Positions 10,231-20,811 of a DNA stretch of 64,000 nt are shown here, in pieces. Numbering within the stretch: the stretch's first letter is position 1; every line of letters starts with the position of its first letter. The notes beneath the pieces are model-generated. The model searched no databases. It was not told the origin of the DNA and saw nothing but the letters and a program-made list of their open reading frames with translations. The position numbers and the translations under genes are program-made. Source of the DNA: Papio anubis (Eukaryota; Chordata; Mammalia; Primates; Cercopithecidae); contig NC_044981.1 of NCBI RefSeq assembly GCF_008728515.1, positions 8,130,895-8,194,894 of the forward strand, read 5' to 3'.

Positions 10231-10518
10231 GTTTCTTTGAGACGAAATCTCTCTCTGTCGCCCAGACTGGAGTGCAGTGGCGCCATCTTGGTTCGCTGCA
10301 ACCTCCACCTTCTGGGTTCAAGTGATTCTTGTGCCTCAACTTCCTGAGTAGCTGGGATTACAGGCGTGCGCCATGACGCCTGGCTGGTTTTTTTTTTTTT
10401 TTTTTTAAATAGAGATGAGGTTTCATCATGTTAGTCTCAAACTCCTGACCTCAGGTGATCTGCCCGCCTCAGCCTCCCAAAGTGCTGGGATTATAGGCAT
10501 GAGCCACCGTGCCCTGCC
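10231..10518 (-). mobile_element. Alu SINE inside Tigger3, with clear target duplication
   Basis: Antisense Alu flanked by a perfect 12-bp duplication, aacttttttctt at 10219-10230 and 10519-10530. An internal T run (10387-10406) marks an expanded mid-element A stretch. Confidence 0.94.
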
Positions 10519-11034
10519 AACTTTTTTCTTTTTTTTATAAGTAGAAGGACTGCACTCCAAGATGATGATAAAAAGTATAGTATAGTAAATACATAAACCA
10601 GTAACACAGTCATTTATTGCTGTCATCAAGCATTATGGACTATACAAAACTGCATGTGCTTTACTTTTCTATGACTGGCAGCACAGTGGGTTTGTGTACT
10701 CCAGCATCACCACAAACATGTAAGGCATGCGCTGGGCTGCCAGGTCAGGCCCGGGTTAGGATGGCTAAGACATCACTAGGCAATAGGAATGTTTCAGCTC
10801 CATTATAATCTTCTAGGGCCACTGTTGTTGGTGCAGTCTGCTGTTGACCAAAACATCATTATGCGGTGCGCAACTGTACGCAGGAGGGTGTGCAAATATG
10901 CAAATAATACATCACTTTATATAAGGGACTTGAGCATCCTTGGAATTTGGTATCCTTGGGGGTTTGGGGGATCCTGGAACCAATACCCCCTGTGGCTACT
11001 GAGGGGTGACTGTATTTGCTACATGTTTAGCTAA

Positions 11035-11165
11035 TTCTACAACTAACTGGCTGTAGGACATCGTTCAAATCACCTGACATGTCTGGGGCTCAGTGTTCTC
11101 ATTTGTTAAATGAAGGAGCAGAACTATCTGCTTTCAAAGGTCCCTTCCAGCCCTTTATGTCCATC
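11035..11165 (-). mobile_element. MIR SINE fragment
   Basis: 'aactaactggctgtaggaca', 'ggctcagtgttctcatttgt' and 'ggtcccttccagccc' follow the reverse MIR consensus order (ctagctgtgtgacc, cctcagtttcctcatctg). Diverged. Confidence 0.65.
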
Positions 11166-11841
11166 ATTCAAGGAAATGCTTCTTAAAGGAACATTTTAAA
11201 AAGCCTAGCTTATGAAAGCATTAGGAAGCACTTAGCTATTTTTATGGTTTGGATCAAAAATATAAGCTGTCGCTTCTTGGAAAGCTTTATTACCTCCACT
11301 TCTTAACAAAGGCTGAAGTTTAATATCATGATGTGCCCCGTAATGAGGAGGCTGTAATTTAGGAGGGCGTTCATGGTGATGATCACTTAAAAAGATCACT
11401 GATTTGAGAAATGGTTCAAGTCTTAATGGGCACTGAGAATGAAGGCTGAGTGATTACTTCTTTCCTGGGCTGGTAGTGTTGCTGTTTGCTCTGCTAATTG
11501 TACTTAATTTACTGTGAAGTTTTTTAAGAGACTCCTGTTGCTCTGAGTGATGCTGCTACTGGGTGAAGCATTGAACTTGGAGACTATTAGTCCAAGCTAC
11601 ATGAGGCTTAATAGTAAAGACTCCTGAATTTCTTGTTAAGTAATTTTAAGTAAATTTATTTTATTTTTTGAATGTTCATTTAATTTTTAATTTACAAAGT
11701 AATTCATGATTGAGTCAATGTAAACAACTCAGGAAAAACCTCAAACCCCAACAAAATTCCATTAGCTAACTGGATATATTTTAGTAAATTTATTTTAAAG
11801 TAATTTATTATATTGAAGAAAGTGTGCTGGAGTTAGCTGAG
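11166..11841. other. Unique noncoding stretch
   Basis: AT-rich, with nothing recognised. The 11330-11600 part is free of repeats and of complex composition. Confidence 0.4.
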
Positions 11842-11860
11842 GACTTTTGTATCTTTTCTT

Positions 11861-12161
11861 TCCTTTTTTTTTTTTTTTTGAGATGGAATCTTGCTCTGTC
11901 ACTCAGGCTGGAGTGCAGTGGCACGATCTCAGCTCACTGCAGCCTCTGCCTCCCAGGTTCCAGCGATTATCCAGCCTCAGCCTCCTGGGTAGCTGGGATT
12001 ACAGGCAGACGCCACCATGTCTGGCTAATTTTTGTGTTTTTATTAGAGACAGGGTTTCACCATGTTGGCCAGGTTGGTTTCAAACTTCTGACCTCAGGTG
12101 ATCTGCCTGCCTCAGCCTCTCAAAGTGCTGGGATTACAGGTGTGAGCCACCACGCCCGGCT
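11861..12161 (-). mobile_element. Alu SINE, full-length AluS-like
   Basis: Long T tail, both arms, and a 19-bp target duplication (gacttttgtatc...ttctt at 11842-11860 and 12162-12180, one mismatch). The translated frames across it are ordinary Alu peptides. Confidence 0.95.
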
Positions 12162-12277
12162 GACTTTTGTATCTCTTCTTCACGTTACTTCTTAGACACA
12201 AAAATATTTTTGTCCATCTGTTTGTGAAAAACCAGGAGTTGGTAATATCACCAATGGTTCTTAAAAATGAGAGCAGT

Positions 12278-12412
12278 CTAGGGACGCTGGCTCATACCTG
12301 TAAGCACTTTGGGAGGCCGAGGTGGGTGAATAGCTGGAGCCTGGGAGGTTGAGGTTGTAGTAAGCCGAGGTCACGCCCCTGCACTCCAGTGTAGGGGACA
12401 CTGGAGGACAAA
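12278..12412 (+). mobile_element. Alu SINE with large internal deletion
   Basis: The head 'acgctggctcatacctgtaa' and 'gcactttgggaggccgagg' are joined directly to right-arm sequence 'ggttgaggttgtagtaagcc' and 'cctgcactccagtgtagggg'. Roughly the second half of the left arm and the start of the right arm are missing. Confidence 0.85.
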
Positions 12413-12575
12413 GCCACACCATGTTGTTTGCTTCTGTTTTTGTTTTTTTAAAAAAGAGACCAGATAGGTATTCCTTAAAAATGTTTCTAGAGGAGCCAGC
12501 CAGCAGTTGGGACAGTGGAAGTGGGAATGTCAAGAACTGAAGGGAAATGAAAGAAAATAACCTGATGAAAAAGCT

Positions 12576-12800
12576 GACCAGCCATGGTGGCTCACTCCCG
12601 AAATCCCAACACTTTTGGAGGTCGAGGTGGGTGAATTGCTTGAGCTCAGTAGTTCGAGACCAGCCTGGGCAACATATGAGACCCCATCTCGCAAAAGGAT
12701 TGTGTGGTGGCACACGCCTCTAGTCCCAGCTATTCAGAAGGCAGAGGTAGGAGGATTGCTTGAGCCCATGAGGTCGAGGCTGCAGTGAGCTGAGACTGCC
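12576..12800 (+). mobile_element. Alu SINE, old, 3'-truncated
   Basis: AluJ-like copy from 'tgaccagccatggtggctca' to 'gctgcagtgagctgagactg'. The last 50 or so bases and the A tail are absent. Confidence 0.88.
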
Positions 12801-14298
12801 CTTCCCTGTGATTTCCTTCCTCTAACTGGGACATGATGTCTGAAGCCACATGAGGTGACAAGTCAGTAGGATGAAAGGGAAGAAAGATAAAAGTCAGTGT
12901 CTTTCACTTTACTGACCCACAAATTACTCTGAACCTCTAACCTCTGGGCATTTTGTTTTATCAGGTCCTAGTCGGTTTTTGATTTTGGGCTGCATGATGA
13001 GAGGAACTACGTATTTTCCTCCAGTTAAGCCCATTGTTGAGGTAGAAAGGGGCTGACATATACAAAGAGAAATTGACATTAACTGGGAAATATATCACCC
13101 CTGGAAACAAACCATTACCTGGTGATCTATTTTTCCTTGATTTAAAGTGTTTCTTAATTGGAATTGTTACCTGCTTGACTTGGACAGTTTTGTTTTCTAT
13201 TTATTTTCCACCCACCACATAGGGGTATTTGAATCATCTTGCACGGTAAGCTATCGAATACAATTTAAAATAAGAGGAGTCATTATTATTCATTATACAT
13301 TGTGTTCACATTCGCAATAGCTTTCTTTACCTTGTTAGGCCTCAGCCACCTTCAGTTCACTAAGGAAAGCTAAGCCACAAATCAGTAGTCTTGCGATTTA
13401 AGTTGTACTTTTGCTCCAAAGATGATATGAGAGTTGAAAAACAAGACCATTTATTTACCTGGACCTGGGAAAGTGATTCTCATCTGAAAACCAGGTGCCT
13501 CTGGTTCTTCCACTAAGATTGATTGCTTTGAGTGTCAGCCAGCCTAGGCTGAGCATTCCTGAGTAATGAGGATTCACTTCATTGGCAGGCGAGTGCTGAC
13601 CTCACCTTGCAAAGCTCTCTACAGTGTCTGAGCAGAGAATCCACTCCTCCCCGGCATACCTTTGCAGCAATATCCTGGCAGATACTTTATGTCATGTTGC
13701 CATGAACTGCATTGTTCTGCCCCAAGCCCCAGGCTACTGGAAAAAATGGTAAATGTTCCAAGTTTAAGCTAAATAATATGTTTTTAATGAGATCATGTGC
13801 GTTGCGGATCAAAAGCATCACCAAAAGGTAAAAAGTTCAAAAAGCCCTTTACATGCACAGTGAGTTTGACCAAAGTGGCTTTCGTGATCTTTCTGATAGA
13901 ATTTTAAAAAGCGCTTTCAAGTTTCTGATCCTAAATGTTACACTTCAGCAGGTTTTCTCCTTGCCTTTCATCACACAGAGACAGGAGCGATTCGGTGGTA
14001 GGGTACATCTATTAGCAGGACGATAACAATGCCTTGCAATCTGTGTGCTGCTGAACATAACAGGGTCTAGGAGCACTGGGGAGTGTTGTTGGGGTGCTCT
14101 GGAAATCTGATAGAATCTTATCCCTTCAACACGCTGGGGAAAACCCACTGAAACAAGCCCTGGCTAAGGAGAATTGCAGTTCTGCTCAAACCACATCTAC
14201 TTCATGAGACTTTCCTAGAAATCTCCTCAATTAGAATTAGCAGGAGGAAGGGAGAAGTAAGTCAACATTTGCTGAGTTTCTATGAAATAATAAATACA
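12801..14298. other. Unique noncoding stretch
   Basis: 1.5 kb without a recognised repeat or exon. Mixed composition with a few CpGs near 13800-14030. No frame over 70 codons. Confidence 0.45.
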
Positions 14299-14608
14299 GG
14301 CTGGGCCCAGTGGCTCACGCCTGGTATCCCAGCATTTTGGGAGGCTGAGGCAGGAGGATTCCTTGAGGCCATGAGTTCGAGGCCAGCCTGGGCAACATAG
14401 TTAGATCCTTGACTCTATTAAAAAAAAATAGCCGGGCATGGTGGCATGTGGCTGCAGTACTAGCTACTTGGGAAGCTGTGGCAGGTGCATCACTTGAGTC
14501 CAAGTGTTTGAGGTTGCAATGAGCGCTGATCACGGCACTGCACACTCCTGCCTGGGTCACAGAGCAAGACCTTGTCTCAAAAAAAAAAAAAAGAAAAGAA
14601 AAAAAGAA
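14299..14608 (+). mobile_element. Alu SINE, full-length AluJ-like
   Basis: From 'ggctgggcccagtggctcac' to an A-rich tail with G interruptions (14578-14608). Heavily mutated, both arms present. Confidence 0.92.
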
Positions 14609-14614
14609 ATCACA

Positions 14615-14692
14615 TGTTGGGGCCTTTAGATGCATTATTTCATTTAAACTTCCAATATCCTTATAAGGTGGTGACTGTTAACAATCTCTTAT
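14615..14692 (+). mobile_element. Possible MIR fragment
   Basis: 'gcattatttcatttaaactt' followed by 'ccttataaggtggtgactgtt' resembles the MIR block with the same word order (cattatctcatttaatcc, cctatgaggtagg). Short and interrupted by the next Alu. Confidence 0.5.
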
Positions 14693-14696
14693 TCCT

Positions 14697-14992
14697 GGCT
14701 GGGCGCAGTGGCTCACGCCTGTAATCCCAACACTTTGGGAGGCCGAGGCATGCGGATCACCTGAGGTCAGAAGTTCAAGCCCGGCCTGGCCAACATGGTG
14801 AAACCCCGCCTCTACTAAAAATACAAAAATTAGCCAGGCATGGTGGCATGCACCTGTAATCCCAGCTACTTGGGAGGCCGAGACAGGAGAATTGCCTGAA
14901 CCTGGGAGGCGGAGGTTGCAATGAGCTGAGATTGCGCTATTGCACTCCAGCCTGGGTGACAGAGCGAGACCCTGTCTCAAAAAAAAAAAAAA
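14697..14992 (+). mobile_element. Alu SINE, full-length AluSx-like
   Basis: Complete copy with a 14-base A tail. It follows another plus-strand Alu by 90 bp. Confidence 0.95.
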
Positions 14993-15214
14993 TCTTCTTC
15001 CATTGAACATTAGTTTAACCATGAACATAGAATTTCTTCAGATCATCCTTGTATAAAATTAACTTTTTAAAATAGCCTTAACCTTTAGGCTCTGTGAGGT
15101 GAGAGAGCAGGGGCCATGCACTTACTGCTTACCATTTACGGGCCCACTGAATGTTGGCTTCAGTATCAGATTCTCTTATATGTATGTCATCTCCTTTAAT
15201 ATTTGAAAATCTCT
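14993..15214. other. Short unique noncoding stretch
   Basis: No repeat recognised between the Alu and the following MIR. Confidence 0.4.
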
Positions 15215-15345
15215 GGAGTTTGACATTATTTTGCTCATATCATAGATGATGAAATTGTCTGAGAGATTGAGTCACTTGCTTAAAATCATCCAGTGGGTAA
15301 GTGGCTATGCTGAAATTTGAACTCAGTTCTGCGAGTGTAAAGCCC
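15215..15345 (+). mobile_element. MIR SINE fragment
   Basis: 'catagatgatgaaattgtct', 'gagtcacttgcttaaaatca', then 'ccagtgggtaagtggc' and 'tgaactcagttctg' follow the MIR 3' half in sense. Confidence 0.72.
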
Positions 15346-15577
15346 ACGTTTCTCTAGTAATATTTAGTAGTTCTCTAGAAATAACATTTCTAGAGTCCTC
15401 TGGCTTCCAATCTTGGTGTTGCCCCTAGCACAGGGAGCTTCAGTGTTTGTCCAAGTGAATGTATTGTGAGTGATCCATTTTCCAACAAGTACCCTTGTCT
15501 TCCACGCCCTCATCACCAGATTGCAAGCCACCTCAACACACTTGCCTGTGCCATCTCAACGTGCTCCCAATTCCTGC

Positions 15578-15748
15578 TTGGGCAAAGTGTGGCTCAAGGA
15601 CACCAGCATCAGCGTCACCTGGCACTTCATGGAAATGCACATTTTTGGATTCTTTTTCAGGCTCTGAATCTGGGGTGGCTCCCAGGAATGTGTATTTTAA
15701 AATCAAGCTTTGCAAGTGATTTTTATGCGTGCTGAAGTTCAGAAACCC
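15578..15748 (+). mobile_element. MER5A-type hAT-Charlie MITE
   Basis: 'aaagtgtggctcaaggacac', 'cagcatcagcgtcacctggc', 'ggaaatgcacatttttgg', 'ggctcccaggaatgtgtatt' and 'gtgctgaagttcagaaacc' follow the MER5A consensus from end to end. Frames across it (15466-15735 on both strands) are mutual shadows and not genes. Confidence 0.8.
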
Positions 15749-15820
15749 CTCTCTTCGCTGGTCTTCTTGGATCTAGGCATGAATCATTCCCTCTATCCTT
15801 TAGAGAGCTGCCAGTGATTT

Positions 15821-16113
15821 TTTTTTTTTTTTTTTTTTTTTGAGACAAGGTCTCACTCTGTTGCCCAGGCTAGAATGCAGTGGTGCAATCACCGCTCACT
15901 GCAGCCTCAACCTCCCACGTTCAAGCATTTTCCTACCTCAGCCTCCTGAGTAGCTGGGACCACAGGTGCACGCCATGATGTTCGGCTAATTTTTTGTAGA
16001 GATGCGGTTTTGCCATGTTGCCCGGTCTGTCTCAAACTCCTGGGCTCAAACAACCCAGCCACCTTGGCCTCCCAAAGTGCTGGGATCACAGGCCTGAGCC
16101 ACTGCACCCGACC
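15821..16113 (-). mobile_element. Alu SINE, full-length AluJ-like
   Basis: A long T tail, then both arms. Flanked by a 15-bp duplication (tgccagtgatttttt, near 15809 and at 16114). The good duplication despite an old body is worth noting. Confidence 0.94.
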
Positions 16114-16128
16114 TGCCAGTGATTTTTT

Positions 16129-16987
16129 GAAACACATTTAGCCTAGTGTTCCATAGGCTATAGCATACTTGCTCCTTAAGGAGACACTGTACCCTCGACA
16201 TGCTTCTATTCAGGAACCCACAACATCTAATTTGAGGGATTTGCTTAAATGACCATTACACTCACTGGTATGGGCCCTTTGAGGAGTTGGTCTGCACCTA
16301 TACAGCCCTAGTGTGTAGCACCTCTAAAAGCTATTTATTGAACAAATTAAGGAAACTGCTAAGTCATGTCATTTTCTTGTGGCAAGAGGGGACTGCGAAA
16401 TTTATTAATCAATCTGACAAGTTAGAAGGATGACCCTAATTCCTTTTTCTAAGTTTTTTTGGATGGTGGATTTTTCCCCGATTAAAACATATAGCTTGGA
16501 GTTTGGAGGAAGATAACAGGAGCAGAGCCTGTTGTTAAAAGTCACCAGCAAACATACTGCTGCTCTGCTTAAGGAATCTACAATGAGATGGGTTATGCTA
16601 ATTATCCAAGCAGCCACCACTTCGAAAAGAAGCAATTGATGAGCAAAATGTTTATTTTGCAGCTGAAAAAGATTAGGAAGATTTGTCCCCCTACCCTGAA
16701 ATTGTGTTGAGCGCCCCAAATTTAAAATGTCATTGACAGGCATAATCTTTCCTTTTCTCTCCCCTACAGAATCCAGAGGAAGAGGCTGCCCTCTCGATAG
16801 GCAGGGCAGGAGATTGACAAAATGAGGCAGTTTTAAGGCTACTGAAGATTCCATTTTGTGAGTTAACACATGAAGGCTTATGGAGTTTCAGTAATTTATC
16901 TAGAGTTCCACTGGTGGTAAGCAATGGGGCTGGGGCGGAACTCTGGGTTGCCTGATGTAATGGTCTTTCCCTGCACACTGTCTTCTC
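16129..16987. other. Unique noncoding stretch, possibly conserved
   Basis: Repeat-free. The part 16560-16700 has homeodomain-like sites (gctaattatcc) and little low-complexity sequence. A 154-codon minus frame (16405-16869) has no domain and no family resemblance that I can see. Confidence 0.4.
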
Positions 16988-17140
16988 AACAGAGAGTTCC
17001 CAAAGGCCCGAGAGTTCCCAAAGGCCCGAGCCTCAGCATCAAATAAGGTGCTTTAAAAAACATTTCTAGGTGCCACCATGGGCCTACCAAATTAGAATCT
17101 TGGAGGTACAGCCAGGAGAATTTGTCTTTTTAAAAATGTT
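16988..17140 (+). mobile_element. MER5-like fragment with exact 18-bp tandem duplication
   Basis: 'cctcagcatcaaataaggtg', 'caaattagaatcttggagg' and 'ccaggagaatttgtctttt' follow the MER5 order. At its left end the 18-mer agagttcccaaaggcccg occurs twice in a row (16993-17010 and 17011-17028) with no mismatch, which indicates a recent slippage event. Confidence 0.55.
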
Positions 17141-17142
17141 TC

Positions 17143-17424
17143 GGTCTGGGTGCGGTGGCTCACACCTGTAATCCCAGCACTTTGGGAGGCCGAGGCAGGT
17201 GGATCACCTGACGTCAGGAGTTTGAGACCAGCCTAACCAACATGGTGAAACCCCGTCTCTACTATAAATACAAAAATTAGCCGGGTGTGGTAGCAAGCGC
17301 CTGTAACCCAGCTACTTAGGAGGTTGAGACAGCAGAATTGCTTGAACCCAGGAGGTGGAGGTTGCAGTGAGCCGAGATCGAGCCACTGCACCCCAGCCTG
17401 GGCGACAAAGTGAGACTCCATCTC

Positions 17425-17451
<27 letters not shown>
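17143..17451 (+). mobile_element. Alu SINE, full-length AluSx-like, long A tail
   Basis: Complete copy from 'ggtctgggtgcggtggctca' to an uninterrupted tail of about 28 A. Inserted at the edge of the MER5-like fragment. Confidence 0.95.
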
Positions 17452-17455
<4 letters not shown>

Positions 17456-17577
17456 GGTTATTTGTTGGTTTATTCTAAATTCTGATGCTTGTCCTTGTTC
17501 GGGAAATGTGAAAACAGGCAGCCCCATATTCAGAAGGACTTGAACCTGCCTCAGCCAACCTGGTAGGTATCACCACA

Positions 17578-17768
17578 AATTCAGTGGTTACCAAGGGTGG
17601 CCCCCACACAGCGGCAGTAGCATCATGTGGGAATTTGTTAATAAATGCAAATCCTGGTGCCCCACCCAGACTACCTACAGGGGATCTAGGGTGGTGCCTA
17701 GCAATCTGTATTTTAATAGTCTTCCAGGTGATTCTAATGGTTGCTAAGATATGAGAAACGCCGATCTA
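17578..17768 (+). mobile_element. MER5A-type hAT-Charlie MITE
   Basis: Near full length: 'agtggttaccaagggtggcc', 'cagtagcatcatgtgggaat', 'gcaaatcctggtgccccacc', 'gcctagcaatctgtatttta' and 'ccaggtgattctaatggttg'. Third MER5-family copy within 2.2 kb, all in the same orientation. Confidence 0.85.
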
Positions 17769-17900
17769 ATTGTTTACTGTATAAATGTACGTATTCCAGT
17801 CAGAGCCATTTCTAAGCTATTATCGGTTACTCGGAGTTCAGTGTAGATGAAGACTCTAAGGGAGGTGAGGAGAGACACAGCAGCACCAGCAGCAGCAGCA

Positions 17901-17937
<37 letters not shown>

Positions 17938-18524
17938 AAGAGAGCGAGGTGAAAGGGGATGAGTGGGGTTAAGAAGGGAGGCAGGTAACTGAACAATCTA
18001 CCAGACTTCCCAATTTTGCCTGAGGCCAGTCCTGTCTACCTTAGCTCCTGCCTTTCTTCTAAGAAGTAAATGTCAAAAGTAGTTTTCTTTGAAGGTGACA
18101 TAGGTATTTAACACCTCAAACAGTTAGAACCCCACCAGACAGTTTTACGATGTGATAATTTACCTCTTACAAGTGAGTACACTTTGCCCAGGTAGAAACT
18201 GACTAGCTGAATCTGGGTTTCAGCAAGGAATTCTACTGAAACTATTTCTTCCTTTTTGAAGGCAAATCTGATAGAGGTTTTTTTTTTTAATTGGAAAATT
18301 ATGTTCCTTTGGGCTCATTATATCACCAAAATATTAGGCTAATGATTGGTCTAAAAACCAGAGTGTCCAGGGATTTCTGTGGTTTAAAAAGATTAAATGA
18401 AGGACTGTAGTCTGACTTCTGCACAGTACAGAATGAACACTTTTTTCCCTTTATTTAAAAGTATTCAAGTAAAACGTTCCTTTTTCTGCTTTTTAAAAAG
18501 TCAAAAATTTCAAATAACTTCCGG
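17769..18524. other. Unique noncoding stretch with a compound microsatellite
   Basis: Holds the (CAG)n(GA)n tract at 17879-17937. The remainder is AT-rich and unrecognised. Confidence 0.45.
17879..17937. repeat. Compound (CAG)n(GA)n microsatellite
   Basis: About eight imperfect CAG units (one CAC interruption) run straight into about 14 GA units, then 'gcgagcaagagagcg'. A purine-rich strand and a trinucleotide repeat make length variation likely. Confidence 0.92.
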
Positions 18525-18630
18525 TGTGCACCAGTTACGTGTTGGGGATGCAAGGATAAACAGGGCAGGATTCTGATGCCCAGGGAGCTTCCAGTCCAGT
18601 GAGAAACTTGTAGTCATGATTCACATGCAC
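18525..18630 (-). mobile_element. L2 3'-end fragment
   Basis: 'gcaccagttacgtgttgggg', 'atgcaaggataaacaggg' and 'cagggagcttccagtccagt' follow the reverse L2 order (gctggggatacagcagtgaac, tggagcttacattctagt). Confidence 0.55.
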
Positions 18631-19584
18631 ATACGCTATTCTCTGTGAGAAATCTCTTTGCCCAAGCTGTATGCCTAGATATTAGTTACATAGTTGCCCA
18701 TACAACCAGGTCTCTTACCTGTAAGAATATCAAATACATATATCGAGTCAAGAGAATAACTATCAATTTGGGCATTTCAAACAGAGAATTTAATTTAGTG
18801 TATTGATAACATAGGTATTAGAAGAACTGAAGAGACAGACAGGACCATGGGGGCGCTCGGAGATTAGCAATGTGAGGAAGGGCTGAAGAGACACAGGGAA
18901 AGATGGCGTTACCAGACCCCAGAAGCTGGTTCCATTGGATGGTTCTAGAACCACAATGAGGACTGCTTGGTAGAAGCTGCAATCCTAGACAGATGCAGCT
19001 ACTGCTGGAGGTGTCCATCAAACTAGAGTGAGAAGGAGAGAATCTTTGGTTCCCCGTTTGTCTTGTGCTCCAGTCTTCTGTGAGCACCTCCCATTGAACA
19101 AATCTAAGTGGAAGCCAAGAGGACAAGCATTCTGGAAACCACCAACCCTGAGGTACAGACAGAGCAGGGGGAATGTGGAGAATGGATCTAAGAACAAAGT
19201 CCGATGAGGCGCAAACTCCAGTTGTCCTCTGAAGGAACTTCTGGTTCTTTCTCGGCTGGAGCAGGGTAAGAAAGATTCTGGAGAAGTCAGGACCACTCCC
19301 TGTGGGGAATGTGGGGAGATGCAACCTCCTGGAAAGCAGCATAGATAGATAGAGAGAGAGGTAAAAGCTGTATGGGGGCACAAGGACCCCTGTCAGAAGG
19401 AAGATTCTTGGATTCTCCACCAAACCCTACACGTAACCCAAATTATTTTATTTGTTATTATTATTATTTGCTTTTTCTCCTCTTGCAACAATGGTCAACA
19501 TCTGCCTTCTACACTCAGTGAAAATCAGTGTAATGGTGAACCCACACAGGTATCAATGTATCTACATTGATTTGCCTTTCAAGA
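18631..19584. other. Noncoding stretch, possibly an old unrecognised repeat
   Basis: Contains the longest open frame of the window (201 codons, minus, 18818-19423). The peptide is low in charged residues and rich in S, L and P, typical of the complement of GA-rich DNA, and shows no domain. A 121-codon frame overlaps it in another register. The DNA resembles an old LTR or L1 3' region, but I cannot name it. I do not call a gene. Confidence 0.4.
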
Positions 19585-19731
19585 ACTTGGGAGGCTGGGG
19601 CAGGAGAATCACTGGAGCCCAGGAGGTGGAGGTTGCAGTGAGCTGAGATCACGCCACTGTGCACTCCAGCCTGGGTGACAGAGCGAGACTCTCTCTCAGA
19701 AAAATACATAAATAAATAAAAAATTAAAAAT

Positions 19732-19763
<32 letters not shown>

Positions 19764-19764
19764 A
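19585..19764 (+). mobile_element. Alu right arm, 5'-truncated, with (TAAA)n tail
   Basis: Starts at 'cttgggaggctggggcagg' in the right arm and ends in about nine TAAA units (19733-19764). Confidence 0.9.
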
Positions 19765-20183
19765 GAACTCAGAAAAGAAATGCTTAGCTCAAAGAAAACA
19801 ATTGCAAGCATCGTGGCATTTAAGGCAAACAGATTTTGGGCAGAAGCTTCCCCCTGGAACCCTCAATGGGCTCCTGCCTCTCTACTGTAAAGAGTTTTCT
19901 GTAGAGAGGTCTGGTTCATCGTCGTTTTACCAGGACCGTTGCAGGTTGAACACAATAACCTCAGCTCAAGACAGTCCTTTTCCAGGGCCAGCGTTTAAAA
20001 AAACTTAAAAATAAAAAAAGGTCCAATCCATGGTGGGCCCATACTTTGAAAAAATATAATATAATATAAAAATTACTAGAAGAGTTTCATAGAAAAAGAC
20101 ATACAATACACAGGATCTTTTTTTTATTTTTATTAGATTCAACAGGCATATAGTGACTCTATCCAATGGTGGTGAAAATTTCT
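19765..20183. other. Unique noncoding stretch
   Basis: AT-rich with an 'aatataatataatataaa' run near 20050. Nothing recognised. Confidence 0.4.
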
Positions 20184-20197
20184 AAATTCTTATTCTT

Positions 20198-20506
20198 GGT
20201 CAGGTGCGGTGGCTCAAGCCTGTAATCCCAGCACTTTGGGAGGCTGAGGTTGGTGGATCATTTGAGGTCAGGAGTTGGAGACCAGCCTGGCCAACATAGT
20301 GAAACCCCGTCTCTAATAAACATACAAAAATTAGCCCAGTGTGGTGGTGCGCGCCTGTAATCCCAGCTACTCGGGTGGCTGAGGCAGATGAACTGTTTGA
20401 ACCCAGGAGGCGGAGGTTGAAGTGAGCCGAGATTGCACCCCTGCACTGCAGCCTGGGCGACAGAGTGAGACTGCCTGAAAAAAAAGAATAATAATAATAA
20501 AAAAAT
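20198..20506 (+). mobile_element. Alu SINE, full-length AluS-like
   Basis: Complete copy with an AATAAT-type tail. Target duplication aaattcttattctt (20184-20197) and aaattcttactctt (20507-20520). It faces the Alu at 20812 as an inverted pair. Confidence 0.95.
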
Positions 20507-20811
20507 AAATTCTTACTCTTGACTCTATACTTGCCTCCTTGTAGACCAGCCAGCTAGTTTCTGGACAGGTTCCAGTCCACTGTCCACACAGGCCTAGAAA
20601 CACCATCGAAGATTGTCCTTATGATTGTAGGAGGCCACTCTGAAAGAAAGTCATTTTTTGCCTTCCTGCCCTCTGTGGCCTGTGAGTTTTGGAAGCCGTG
20701 GCTAAGAGTGAACAAAAAGCAGGATCTGTGAGTCAGCAAGGACCTGGTGCAGAACAGATCTGAGGAGGACGCTTAGCAATAGCTGAGAAGCATCTCACCC
20801 ATTCTGCCTTT

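Larger units (their letters stand above)
8779..10876 (-). mobile_element. Tigger3-like DNA transposon, nested in MER2, holding three Alus
   Basis: Bounded by TA at 8777-8778 and 10877-10878. The right end reads 'aaaacatcattatgcggtgc' and the left contains 'actgtaggcaattgtgacac', both matching the Tigger3 type in reverse. The interior has decayed transposase sequence (10054-10210) and is split by Alus at 9038, 9648 and 10231. It is immobile because the coding region is broken. Confidence 0.82.
8149..11012 (-). mobile_element. MER2 Tigger-type MITE, interrupted twice
   Basis: Three pieces make one element of about 350 bp: 8149-8169 (tggccatccgtatcctcgg), 8618-8776 (ggattcaactaacc, then tgtattaggtattac and gagatgatttaaagta) and 10879-11012 (tataagggacttgagcatcc to gaggggtgactg). 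A TA follows at 11013-11014 as the mariner-type target duplication. Gaps are filled exactly by an ERVL-type LTR and by a Tigger3-like element. Confidence 0.85.

Noticed and set aside
10054..10308. Domesticated Tigger transposase gene
   Set aside because: Only about 50 codons of the C-terminal tail remain; the frame continues into an Alu and the catalytic region is missing.
11824..12195. 123-codon frame with a leucine-rich, domain-like appearance
   Set aside because: It is the standard translation of an antisense Alu. The same peptide pattern recurs in frames at 14678, 20832, 44813 and 63114.
16405..16869. 154-codon minus-strand frame in unique DNA
   Set aside because: No domain, no splice-site logic, and an overlapping frame (16730-16978) in another register. 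Length is within chance for a 64-kb window.
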